Below are positions 12,427-23,467 of a DNA stretch of 64,000 nt, in pieces; position 1 is the first letter of the stretch; each line of letters opens with the position of its first letter. Under the pieces are notes generated by a model that made no database searches, was not told the origin of the DNA, and worked only from the letters and a program-made list of their open reading frames with translations. A program made the translations under genes and the position numbers. The stretch spans positions 9,687,001 to 9,751,000 of the forward strand of contig OX335656.1 of the NCBI GenBank assembly GCA_946894095.1, read 5' to 3'. This DNA comes from Incurvaria masculella. Taxonomy: Eukaryota > Arthropoda > Insecta > Lepidoptera > Incurvariidae.

Positions 12427-13141
12427 GGAGGCAAAACAACAATACAATAATTTTAGGGTAATTTATTAAGATAGCCATGATACAATGTGCTGTAGGATAC
12501 AAACCAAAGTGTTCTTACTTCTAAACTTTTGGTTTAAAGGAAAAGATGAACAGTAAAATATTTCTAAACATACAACACTGTTTATAATGTCAATGATTTA
12601 TCTAGAAATTCAAACCCTATCAAATATATTTTGAGGAGGTATGTAAATACGTCGTGTTTATACATTTTAAGAGCGCCCTTCCCGACGGGCATAAATCGTG
12701 CCATGCGCTCTTGTACCATCTCTAGTTCAAAAAAAGGGCATGCTCCGTAATGAGTAGGAAGCAACATCCCGCAAAGCAGAAAATTCGCATTTGTTTCTCA
12801 TGTTACAGTTGTTGCAGTTTCCGTTATTGCACTCGACTCTGTGTATGCGATATTTTTTAAGTCCATCTAGGGCCCAGTTTGTGCATAGTTCCTTCAGAGT
12901 TTCATCTTTTCGTTTTCGCAAGCACGAAACTTGTATTTTTTTCTGAAAAGAAAATAAGACAAACAGTTACACAAAAGCATGCATATGTTACAGTGGAAGT
13001 CAGTGTGTACCGTAAATTAACGAAGAACTTTATACGTTGACTTTACTGGAGATTGATAAAAAGAACTCAAGAATTCAGAAGGCCAGGAGCGAAGTGAAGC
13101 GGGTCATTGTGGACTTTTAAAACATGTGCATTCGCTAAATT

Positions 13142-13394
13142 GCTATGCTATGCCTGCAGGCCTATTCTAGGAATAGTTTTCTTAGCAATCAGAAAAGTTT
13201 CCGATCGAGAAAACAGCTTATACAGTGGTTGTCAAAGCGATTCTTCACGGAAAGTTTTCGGAGCATGGTAATTTCAATGATTTAAGGTTTGCTAGTCAGA
13301 AAATCGATTTGACAACCGCTATACATGTAAGCTGTTTTATCGACCGAGAACCTTTCTGATTTCTAAACAGGGAATTACTAGAATAGGCCCACTG
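13142..13394. repeat. Palindromic MITE, 'GGCCTATTCTAG' termini
   Basis: The left end GGCCTATTCTAGGAATA and the right end ATTACTAGAATAGGCC are inverted repeats. Inner parts (GAGAAAACAGCTTA and TAAGCTGTTTTATCG) also pair. Related to the palindromes at 3486, 44150 and 47690. Confidence 0.7.
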
Positions 13395-14505
13395 ATCTGC
13401 TACGGCCAATCTAAATCGGATCATCGGCAATCTAATCGATCTAATACGGACTCATAAAAATGGCCAATCAATTACATACACATTGTCGTAGCAAATATTT
13501 AAAGTAGTGTAGATATACGGTGTTTACTTACTCAGGAAGTTGTCCTCTACGTCTTCACTCACATTCTATACATTTTGTAGATCAGTAATATTATCGAGGT
13601 CCATGTCAAATGAATTATTATAGGCGATATAAAACCTCACAATTCGATACAAACTCAGCCCACACGCAGCCAGCACGCAGCCCAAAACAAAAATGAAAAT
13701 AAAATTGAAGAAGCAAGCCACCTCCCGCTTCGAATGAGTTAGAGTGAGTGAGAACTAAATTATTAGAATCCTTGTCTGGAAGCAAGAAATCGGAAATTTG
13801 ATTGAAGAATATTTATCTTTTAGTATTCTTGAAACAAATAAAATAACAATGCAAATTTTATATTCAAATAAACATGCATTGATTTAAGAATATTTCCGAG
13901 AGAGACAACCAAGAACAGTACAATTTGATTAGAGACATTTCGTATTCTTAAAGCAAATACAATAATTTTGCTCGATTTTTAAAAGGAAGTCAATATTAAT
14001 TGTTTGGAGAATATGCTCGAGAGTCAACCAAAGATAATACATGTTCTTGGTGCAATTACACATTTTCATTGTAACAAAAGAAAAGGACTCCTTGAGTAGA
14101 GAATTAATTTTATTTCAATATTAAGAAGTGTGCGACGGAAGAATAAAGGCTGGCAATATATTTTTTTTGATTAAGAGAAACGATAATCTTGATTTGATGC
14201 AATAATGTTAAAGTAAGAATAAAAATGCTTGGTTTTAATAATTACACTTAACAATGTTTTTATTCTTCATTTAAAAAATCACTTTTTACCGTGTACTATG
14301 GCTATATTTAATATTTTTGTAAAATAAAACATTGTATGGGTCGGAACATCCTTAACATATCGATAGCTGTTCATGTCTTGCGCAATCACCCATTCGTTTG
14401 TTTGTGGCTAACATTTACAGTGTTTGAAGAGTGGACGAAAGGGCGCCCTGTGTGAGGCAGAGGCTGGTGGCAGTCGAGACGAAGCCAATGTTACGCGTCA
14501 TCAAG

Positions 14506-14548
14506 ATGGCGGCGCCTTCACGTGTTCGTCATCAACCAACGGAAAAAA
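14506..14548 (+). CDS. LRR gene exon 1 (start codon exon)
   Basis: 43 coding bases, ATG GCG GCG onward, ending in AAAAA before GTAAGT. A purine in the -3 context (CAAGATGG) suits translation start. It encodes the polar residues before the signal peptide. The 5' UTR lies between about 14360 and 14505, immediately beside the end of the nested transposon block. Confidence 0.72.
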
Positions 14549-17500
14549 GTAAGTTAACCCAAAAGTAATAAAAAAATATGTGGGGCCCAGCTAAATAAAA
14601 CAGTTTAAAAAAGGCCAAGTGCGTGTCTGACCAGGTTTCCTTAAGGTGGCCCATCCCGCTCATCTCCCCATACAAAAGGGGAAAGAAGATCAAGCCCATA
14701 TTTCTTGTCAGAGAAAACATTTTGCTCAAAATAGCTTTATTTGATCGAACTAGATGTCTGATGACCATTGGCATTGTAAAATTGTGTTTGGTTTCTAACT
14801 TATAAGGTCCCAAAGTTCGAATTTTTCGCGCGTTTTATACAATAACTTTGGAGGTGGATTACGCAATGATAAAGTAAGAACATCGTAAAAAGATTAGTCA
14901 TTATTTAATCAAGATTTATGATCTATTTGGTTTTTGTTAGATTTTTGACTACAGCGTTCGTGGTTTACTTTTAGCTATAAGTCGTTTTGAAATTAAAATT
15001 TTCGTCAAACTTACCAAATCATACACTATGCACATTGTCTTTTTTGTGGACATGTTGCATCTTCCTCATCACGGAGCCTGTCTTATTCTTTGAAACAGAG
15101 AAGGTCCAAGAGCGCAACAACACGGTTTTGTACCGTGCCCGCGAATGAGTTAGGCCCGCCGTGTTGGGCCACCTTAACTGGAATGAATGTACTAACCGAA
15201 AGTATTCCAATTCTCTAAAATGAGACGACATTTTCCGACATCAGAATTTTCTAACCTAACCTAACCTAACCTGACCCAACATTTTGGCGCCCGGACCGGT
15301 TTGCAATAGCAGCGTTCCGGTTTTATGAAAAATATTCTAAAGGAAGTCTACTCCAATGAAAAATGCACAGCCATTGCGGGCGAACAATAACAATGGTCTA
15401 ATGTTTGTTTTTTTTCTCATTTAACTATACCGTGTGTAAGTTACTCAATGTAAGTGCGTTGTATATTAGCAAATGAAATGCACTGTACTTATGTCTCTTT
15501 TTTTTTGGATGTCTGTAATTCGAAAAAAAAATGTATGCCAAAATTACTATTTGCTCTTCATAATTATTATTATGGTTAGGTTCTGTTTACTCGGCTTAGA
15601 TAATTTTGTAAACAGGGTGTATGATTACTTTAGATGTGCCTGTGCCCTCTAATGCCCCAGTCGGGCTGCGCTATTGGTGTGTCGCAATTTTTTTATATAT
15701 TTATATTATTTCGACGGGCGATTTAGTGTATGCCTCAAATGCTCTGAAGCGTAAGTCCTTTAATAGATAACTCCCACTTTCGAGCATTAGCGCAAAATTA
15801 TACAAAACTTCGTGTTATCTCATAACGCTAGCGCTTGAAAGTGGAGTTATCTATTAGCGGACTTTGCCTTCAGTTCAATGATGTAACCGAACGAGATCGA
15901 TGATCTTAGGGATTGATTTATAAGTTATGTGTAACTCGGGATACCTACCTAGAGGGTCTGGACTCGCGGTGCTACCTAAGTACTTCGAACTAAGGTGGAC
16001 GAAACGTCAACCATAACACGGTTTATCCGAAAACATTCCAATAACAGCAGTGAAAGTCTAAACAAAGACTTTTGTATTCGTCTTCTCTAATGTCTTATAT
16101 AGTATAAGTGTAGTTCTGCATTAGGTACGTTCCGTACCCAAAGGGTGCCAACAGAGCCCTATTACTAAGCCTTTGCTGTCCGGCTGTATCTCATGAACCG
16201 TGATAGGCAGCTGAAATTTTCACAGATTGTGTACCTATTTATTTTGCCGCTACAACAACCAATAGGTAAAATTTAAACATAATAATAAAAACCGGCCAAG
16301 TGCGAGTCGGAATCGCACACGAAGGGTTCCGTACCATCGACACCAAAAAAATCACGTTTTTTGTATTTTAATTATTATTTAATTTTACCTATTTGTTGTT
16401 ATAGCGGCAAAATAAATACACACTCTGTGAAAATTTCAGCTGCCTACCTATTACAGTTCCTGAGATACAGCCCTGTGACAGACGGACAGACGGACGGACG
16501 GACGGACGGACGGACGGATGGACAGCGGAGGCTTAGTAATAGGGTTCCGTTTTCACCCTTTGGGTACGGAACCCTAAAAAAATGAAAGGTGGCTCCCATA
16601 CAAAAAACATCTTGTATGATGGTACGGAACCCTTCGTATGCGAATCCGACTCGCGCTTTGCCAGTTTTTGTTTGTTGAGTTGTTGGGTTAAGCATGTATT
16701 GCGTAATATATTTATACGTATACGTACAATTCACTTAATTTTTTTCAGATAATTTCTGGATCGGTTGGATACTTCTGACTATCACAGCGGAAACAGTTAT
16801 CGGTGAATGTATTGTTTCTGTTCTTCCCGAATGTCGAATCGATGCAAAGTGCACATCCACGTTTGAACTCATCGAGCTAGATTACTCTAGTAGTAATAAT
16901 TGGTATACGTATAGGCAGCCCTGTCAAAGCGACCCATATTATAGTGAAAACAGGCACATCAACCTGGTACTAAACGATATGCCTGCTTTGTTTCAATGGC
17001 CTAGTAACTTTTTCAATTTACCTAATATAGAGTCGTTATATGCTAGCCACAATGTGTGGCCCTATGTACCTAATGAAATTTTATCATTGTCAGATATTAA
17101 AAGCCTTAACATTTCACACTGTGAGATCGGCATGATTTCACTCCATGATTTTGTTAGCCTTTCTGAATTAGTTAATTTAGATCTTTCTTATAATTTGATT
17201 AAATCTGTAGGTGAAGTGACAACGACGACATCTGTGACCCACACAAAGCTGAGCACCTTGACGTTGGCTTATAATGACATATCGGAAATGGGATTCGCTC
17301 TCGTACCCTTTGTATCTCTGACAAAGCTGTATTTAGATCACAACAAGTTTAAGACGATCCAGAGGGAGAATCTGGAAAAAATGGTGCACCTTGAAACCCT
17401 CATTATTTCTCATTGTATTATTGAATCTATTGACTTCACCATTATGTACGAACTCCCAAAATTGACCTATTTAGACTTATCTAACAATTTGATTTCATCT

Positions 17501-20320
17501 TTAGGTACTATAAATGCGTCCTCGGAGTCTCAGGTGGCTATGAATACTTTGATATTATCCTATAATAAAATATCAATTATTGGCTGGGCTCTAGCAGCAT
17601 TTATAGGACTGATTGAACTACATTTAGACCATAATGATATAAAAATAATCGAAAAGCATAATTTCGAAAATCTAAAAAAATTACAATTTCTGTTCATCAA
17701 TGATAATATGGTTGGTAAGCTGGATTCAAATGCCTTTCTTAATTTAAAGTCTTTGGCTGCTGTCGATATGAGTAACAATCATATCTCAGGAATAATTAAT
17801 CCGACGATATTTCAAAATAATGTTCTTCTCCAAGAAATTGATCTATCTAATAACAAATTTTCGTTTTTAGAAAAGAATTCCCGCAGTAATATGAATTTAA
17901 CTTACTTCAATATTTGCGAAAATATGCTAGAAGGTTCGCTTCAAAAAGGCATGCTTAACGGTCTGAATAGTGTAAATGTACTAAATATGAGTTACAACAA
18001 GCTAAGCATTATTGATAATTTAGCTTTTGTTTCCATTACTGATTTAAAAACATTAGATCTAAGTCACAACAGTTTAGTTTCAATGGAAATTTATGCACTT
18101 AGCTCTCTTCGATTTTTGGAAACAATAGACTTATCTTACAACAATTTAACAAAATTTGATACTGATAAAAGTGACTTAGGCAAGCTGTCATCGCTCTCCT
18201 TAAAATGTAATAAAATTTCCAATTTGACCAAACAATCTTTTCAGGATTTAAAGGCACTGACATTTTTAGATATAACTTGCAATAATATTAAGGTAATTGG
18301 AATTGACACATTTTTGACCATGTCTAAATTAACGGAACTTTTAATTGAAAACAATGAACTTCAAGGAGAAGTGGTTGAAAAAGCATTAAGTGGATTAGAA
18401 TCATTGATTTTTTTAAATTTTTCGTGGACCAAATTGACAGTTCTTAGGAACAATTCATTCAATGAACTGAAATCATTGCAAAAGCTAAACTTATCTAATA
18501 GTCACTTTACAGATATTGAATACAACTCATTTTCAGGGCCCACTTCCATTGTAGAATTGGATATTTCACACAATTATCTTACATCATTTCTTTTAAACGG
18601 TACTCATATCCACACTCTTGAACTATTGATACTAAATAACAATTTTATTGTTTGTCTAAAGGGGGACACATTTATACACCTCATAAATCTTAAAGATTTT
18701 TCGGTTGCACATAATAATATAACAAATATAGAAGCTGACGCATTTAGACATAACTCACATTTACAAAACATTGACTTGTCCCATAACATTTTTATGAAAT
18801 CTGAATCGAAATTTCTTGTAGGTTTGTCATCCCTCAAGTTATTATCCTTGATTGGCGTACCTCAATTAAACTTCAGAGAAGTGAATAAAACAATAATCGA
18901 AAAAATAATTTTTAAAAGTTCAAAAATTACTAATATCACTTTTCTGTGCTTATCAAATGTAAAATCTTTAAAAATTTTGGATCTAAGTACAAATCTTGTG
19001 ACAATCTTGCAAAAAAATGCATTCAATTCATTGTCAGACTTATCCACTCTTGATTTAAGTAGAAATCATATTGAAAGTATAGAACCTGCAACATTTCAAG
19101 ATACCATGCAACTGAAGTATCTGAATTTGTCGACCAATAAAATTACCATTATTACCTTTGGCATTTTCAAAGGACTGAATTCGCTAGAAAAGATTGATTT
19201 GTCAAATAACATAATACAAGTATTAAATGCCCATCGCCTCTTTGATATGCCAAAACTCAAATATTTGATTATAGACGACAATTCTATAAGTGACTTAAAT
19301 GCATCCGATTTCGTGGATTTAAAACTTGAAGAAATAAGCATCGGAGGTAATACTTTATCTTGCAATATGTTAGTCAAATTTATGAAAGAGGCATCTAGTT
19401 ATTCATTCAGATTAACTGCAAGAACATTGACTTATCACATAGAGAATGTGGATGGTATAACTTGCGTAGAATTGCCTGATAAGCGCGACTACGCATTAGT
19501 TGGGAATTCAACGTCCATGCAGATTAATGCAGATTTTTTGTCTCAATTGACCAAAAAAATAAATGATATGAAGAGTAAGATTAACGATATAACTGCAAAT
19601 ACCAATCAGAATATATCATTTGCTGATAAGACATTCAGTAAAGATTTTTTTTTTAACTACAGCAACATTATGTCTGCATATTTTGTAAACCAACTGGAGT
19701 TACAAGCTAATTTATCAAAAATAATGGTCGACGAACTTAAGCAGGAAACGAAAATTCTAAGAGAAATAAACTCAAAAGATAAGAAAGTAAGAAATAATTC
19801 ACAAAACGATGTGTCTAATAATATATTCGAGAGTAATTTTACCCAAATTATGTCAGAATTATTCGATAAGCAATTTGAGATGCTAAAAAATCTTTCAAAA
19901 ATACCAATCAACAATAACACCGTTAACATAAGGGAATTATTAACTGAACTTAAATATGAACAGGCTCATGAGAATAACCACCCAACTTCTAGTACCCTAA
20001 CTGCTAGTAGGCTTAGTGATAAAGAAAGAGAAATGCTAATAGAAGCAATTAAACAACAGCTGATACCACTCTTAAATGAAAGAGCAGAAGACATATTAGC
20101 TGCTGCAAACATTAATGATTCTGTTCCCACTATATCACCGATAAACTCAGCCAAAAACTACACTAGTTCTAGTTTGTTCATGGAAATATGTTTAGGTTTG
20201 ATTTTAATATTATTGGTGTCCTACGTAGTGTACCAGGTTTATACTTCCAAAAGGCAGGCAGCAAAGGCTAGAAGAGAGAATAATCAGCAATTTTTGAATC
20301 ATTTAGAATTGCACGATTAG
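14506..20320 (+). CDS. LRR transmembrane protein with coiled-coil linker (exons 14506-14548 and 16749-20320)
   Basis: Exon 1 starts at ATG 14506 and ends before a GTAAGT donor at 14549. Exon 2 starts after a T-rich acceptor ending at 16748. The phases join exactly (one base plus two) and give 1204 residues. What is seen: a short basic N-terminus, a hydrophobic stretch at about residues 17-33 (probable signal peptide), a Cys-containing cap, then over two dozen leucine-rich repeats of the LxxLxLSxNxI type to about residue 880. A Cys-containing C-terminal cap follows, then a charged Asn/Lys/Glu-rich, helix-prone stretch (about 937-1150), one membrane helix (about 1157-1179) and a 25-residue basic tail. 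Many N-glycosylation sites are visible. There is no TIR domain, so it is not a Toll receptor. The likely role is cell-surface binding or adhesion, possibly in immunity. LRR plus coiled coil recalls mosquito LRIM/APL1, but here with a membrane anchor; this comparison is inference. Confidence 0.85.
14641..15177. mobile_element. TTAA MITE family A, copy 3 (inverted), in the LRR intron
   Basis: 537 bp between TTAA 14641-14644 and TTAA 15174-15177, reverse orientation relative to copies 1, 2 and 4. It starts 92 bp after the exon 1 donor. Confidence 0.88.
15250..15278. repeat. Short CCTAA array
   Basis: Four CTAAC units in a row followed by degenerate CTGACC. This equals the insect telomere unit TTAGG in complement, but it is too short to be more than an interstitial motif. 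Confidence 0.6.
15751..15867. repeat. Fold-back with about 41 bp arms
   Basis: Left arm 15751-15792 and right arm 15827-15867 are inverted, with core AATAGATAACTCC and GGAGTTATCTATT. The flanking sequence (CGATTTAGTGTAT, TCAATGATGTAA, CGATGATCTTAG) recurs at 43980-44060 without this fold-back, which suggests an insertion into an older repeat. Confidence 0.65.
16127..16668. mobile_element. Three (GTCY)n-type MITE segments, alternating orientation
   Basis: A central near-full copy (16288-16581, plus) begins AACCGGCCAAGTGCGAG, has GACGGACGG repeats at about 16485-16517 and ends with TACGGAACCCTAAAA. Partial copies in reverse orientation flank it at 16127-16275 and 16582-16668. It lies in the LRR gene intron, ending 80 bp before the exon 2 acceptor. 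Elements of this kind carrying a mobile GTCY microsatellite have been described from moths. Confidence 0.82.
16749..20320 (+). CDS. LRR gene exon 2 (bulk of the protein)
   Basis: 3572 coding bases with no stop until TAG at 20318-20320. The first internal ATG (16979) is not the start: the 76 codons before it encode a hydrophobic signal segment and a Cys-rich cap, and they are open back to the splice acceptor. Keeping nearly the whole ectodomain in one exon suggests an origin by retroposition or intron loss, or simply the usual LRR single-exon style. Confidence 0.9.
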
Positions 20321-21187
20321 AATCAATTTGACTGGCAAACATAACAACCACATCCATTTGATTCTGATGTTGATCTGTAATGAAAAAAAACCTGACAAGA
20401 CACTATGCTAGAACAATGCTAGATGTCGAGTTTATGAAGTTTCAAACCTCAAAAATAAGTTAATTACTAGTCTGAAAGAGTTGAAACGTACTTTTATAAT
20501 AGCATTAGATTTCAGATTATTTTCAAAATCTGATTACAATGCTTCAAATGTAGATGTCGCTGAAACTCAAATTAATTCTATTATAGGTTCAATTTCATGA
20601 TCCATTTCAAGACTCCTCATTGTAAATTAGGTACTCGGTACCTACAATTTGGAAATCTAAAACTTGACGAAATAATACATTTTGAACATTTAAATCTCAG
20701 GAATTAAATTAAAATAGTCATTTATGTTTTTATTAAGACTCTTCAAATAACACGATTCCTGCAGAGAATACTGTTACAGCCTGTTTATATTAACAAACAT
20801 GTAAAATAAATAGGAGCACATGTTTTAATTGTGGTTAATTTTTTCATGAGTCATTTCTACTGTTTAAATCATTATGTCCTTTATTTTTAAACGCTACGCT
20901 GTTTCCTCCCTTATTATTACATATTATTATGTTTTAAAGAATAATTGTACAGGTAGTTTGAAAAGAAAAAACTACCCACTAAGTATAATGGTTCATTTAT
21001 GAAAATAAATAAACACTAATTAAAACAATAACATTTCTTTCCTTTCATATCTATCTGCCACTAGTTACATCTTATGATAGATTTTTTTTAAACAATATTT
21101 TCATGTTGTACTAATAAATAGTACCACATGCTGTCGCAAAAAGATCAAGCGCAAAATGGTTTAGGCCTTTATCTAGGCGACCTACCC
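20321..21187. other. 3' flank of the LRR gene
   Basis: AT-rich probable 3' UTR and intergenic DNA. AATAAA signals occur at 20805-20810 and 21004-21009. Around 20537-20570 is a half copy of the short inverted repeat found at 45341-45420 (motif GATTACAATGCTT, GTAGATGTCGCTGA). Confidence 0.5.
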
Positions 21188-21737
21188 TTAAGGTGGCCCA
21201 ACCCGGCGGGCCCAACTCATTCGCGGGCACGGTACAAAACCGCGCTGTTGCGCTCTGGGACCTTCTCTGTTTCAAAGAATAAGACAGGCTCCGTGATGAG
21301 GAAGATGCAACATGTCCACAAAAAAGACAATGTTCTTAGTGTATGATTTGGTAAGATTTACGAACATTTTAATTTCAAAACGACTTATAGCTAAATGTAA
21401 ACCACGACCGCTGTAGTAAAAAATCTAACAAAAACCAAATGGATCATAAATCTTGATTAAATAAGCTATGTCTGATGACTAATCTTTTTACGATGTTATT
21501 ACTTTATCATTGCGTAATCCGCCTCCAAAGTTATTGTATAAAACGCGCGAAAAATTCGAACTTTCGGACCTTATAACTTAGAAACCAAACACAATCGTAC
21601 AATGCCAATGGTCTTCAGACATCTAGTTCGATCAAATAAAGCTATTTTGAGCAAAATTTTGGATCTCTGACAAGAAATATGGGCGTGATCTTCTTTCCCC
21701 TTTTGTATGGGGAGATGAGCGGGTTGGGCCACCTTAA
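21188..21737. mobile_element. TTAA MITE family A, copy 4
   Basis: 550 bp, TTAA to TTAA, the cleanest copy of the family. Its right TTAA (21734-21737) is also the left TTAA of the next element. Confidence 0.9.
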
Positions 21738-22109
21738 GAACGGCCCGTAAGCTATACTCCCCATACAAACGTAGTTTACCGATCATTTGGAAACTGCTAT
21801 TCCAATTAAATTGATATTTAATATCTAATATCAGGTAACAAATATCTGTGTCTGCACGCTTTTGTTTTTTTGAAAAATCCTAACCGAATGAAATTAAAGC
21901 AAAAAGAAAATCTTCATACAAATTTTGTTTTCTCTCTGGTTTGACCCAGAATACATTTACCGAAATAACAAAGACATGAAGACATAGATATTTGTAGCCT
22001 ATTATTAGATACCAAATATCAAGTAAGTTGGAACAGTGGTTTTCAAATTATTAGTAAACTACGTTTGTATGGGAGGTGAAATTTTCTCATGCTTACGGGC
22101 CGACCTTAA
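21734..22109. mobile_element. TTAA MITE family B, copy 1
   Basis: 376 bp. The left end is TTAAGAACGGCCCGTAAGC and the right end is GCTTACGGGCCGACCTTAA. Subterminal parts (CCCCATACAAACGTAGTTTAC and GTAAACTACGTTTGTATGGG) are also inverted. It shares its left TTAA with the family A copy. Confidence 0.86.
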
Positions 22110-22560
22110 AGATCTGTGAAACCTTTCAGAAACCTTACGAAATAAACGGACTAGATTTGAAAATTTTATTTACTCTATCTATGTAATTTAAGTGATCCTA
22201 TGTATTATTTCGAAAATAAATTGTTCCAAATTATGCTAATCAAATAAAGTCGTGGGAAAGAAAAATCTCAAAAACAACCTTCCTGTATAATATTTCATTT
22301 TAAACTTTTTGCTGGTCAATTACATTACATTCGTTTGAATACTGAAAAAAAGATGTTCAAACCCATAGACCTAGCAACCTGGCTGCATCATGGAGAAGTG
22401 TACATCTTTCCTCTATAAACTCGTAATAAAGCTTGAAAGGAATGACAGCTTTGACGTTTCTACAGTCAGGTCGCTCATGCGACACCTGTAATAAGTTTTG
22501 TTTTGAACGGCTACGGCAGTGAAGGAGGCGGCACATAAAGGGGAGCAAGAGCCAGTAAAT

Positions 22561-22980
22561 GTAAGTATTGTATTGTATTATTTATTCATCATCCATAGAG
22601 AATACACTGCACTCGGAATTGTCATATTTTAACATTAGCCAGTTCAACAAACAAAACACAGCGAAGAACTGGCAAGAAACTCCGCTGTTTTTTTTTTTTT
22701 CAATTTCAAATTGACAAAAGTGTTTTTTTAACAAAAAAAATTAGGTAAAACACTAAATTAACATGAATTCACGAAAGTTAACAATTCATGCCGTATGCAA
22801 AAGTTCATGACAAAATATCATTTTATTTGCAAAGACTATCCCCGCCAACTAAAATGTTGCCAATTGGAGCAGGCCAGTCCCCAAAAACAGCACCCGTTCA
22901 CGAGCATCATGCCGGGCCGGGGAAATATTGCCAAAGATTAAAGAGGAAGGGATAGATTGCTAATGTCGTACCAGTGTTGA
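22561..22980. repeat. Interspersed repeat, 'TTATTCATCATCCATAGA' family
   Basis: Matches 24712-25165 in two blocks: the head (TTATTCATCATCCATAGA to the GCAAGAAACTC and T-run) and the tail (AATTGGAGCAGGCCAGTC). A short piece of the head also occurs at 45470-45520. Probably a SINE or LINE 3' fragment. Class unknown. Confidence 0.55.
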
Positions 22981-23091
22981 GTAGGGATAACAAAAGTCCA
23001 TAGGTGGCGTTGCAATTCAGATTTCAGAATATATTAAATAGAAACCAATGAATATCAATGATATTTTTTATTTACCATGCAATTACATAAT

Positions 23092-23467
23092 TTAAGAACG
23101 GCCCGTAAGCTATGCTCCCCATACAAATGTAATTTACTAATAATTTGAAAACCACTGTTCCAATTTAATTGATATTTGATACTTAATATCAGGCAAGAAT
23201 CATCTGTGTCTGCATGCTTTTGTTTTTTTGAAAAATCCAAACCGAATCGTATGAAAGCAAAAAAAAAAATCTTCATACTAATTTTGTTTTCTCTGGGGTT
23301 GACTCAGGGTACATTTACCGAAAAAACAAAGGCATGCAGACACAGATATTTGTTGCCAGATATATTATACCAAATATCAAGTAAATTGGAACAGTGGTTT
23401 TCAAATGATTAGTAAACTACGTTTGTATGGGAGGCGAAATTTTCTGATGCTTACGGGGGCACCTTAA
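23092..23467. mobile_element. TTAA MITE family B, copy 2
   Basis: Exactly 376 bp, TTAA 23092-23095 to TTAA 23464-23467, with the same inverted ends as copy 1. Confidence 0.86.

Larger units (their letters stand above)
3907..14293. mobile_element. TA-flanked non-autonomous element, host of nested BEL and MITE
   Basis: The ends are imperfect inverted repeats, ACACGCTAAAAA on the left and TTTTTACCGTGT on the right. Removing the block and one copy of TA restores the intact sequence CAACTACTATGG seen at 2982-2993, so a 2 bp TA duplication is likely (3 bp TAC cannot be excluded). Without the BEL element and the family A MITE the element would be about 3 kb. It holds a long fold-back (4321-4740) and no recognisable transposase. 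Confidence 0.6.
3638..14355. mobile_element. TTAA MITE family C, copy 2, split by about 10.4 kb of nested insertions
   Basis: The left end is TTAA (3638-3641) plus GGCTGTTCCGACCCATA. The right end is TATGGGTCGGAACATCC plus TTAA (14352-14355), so the ends are inverted repeats. The sequence runs like copy 1 (2727-3082) up to 3904-3906, breaks off, and resumes at about 14292-14295 with the continuation seen in copy 1. The whole intervening block is therefore a later insertion. Confidence 0.8.

Noticed and set aside
15250..15278. Telomere or telomeric retroposon site
   Set aside because: Only about four units; short CCTAA runs are common in insect DNA.
16485..16517. CRISPR-like or regulatory tandem array (GGAC repeats)
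   Set aside because: The same microsatellite sits at the same place in every copy of a dispersed MITE, so it belongs to the element.
16979..20320. ATG at 16979 as the start of the LRR protein
   Set aside because: It would remove the signal peptide and Cys cap that are open upstream, and a phase-matched start exon exists at 14506.
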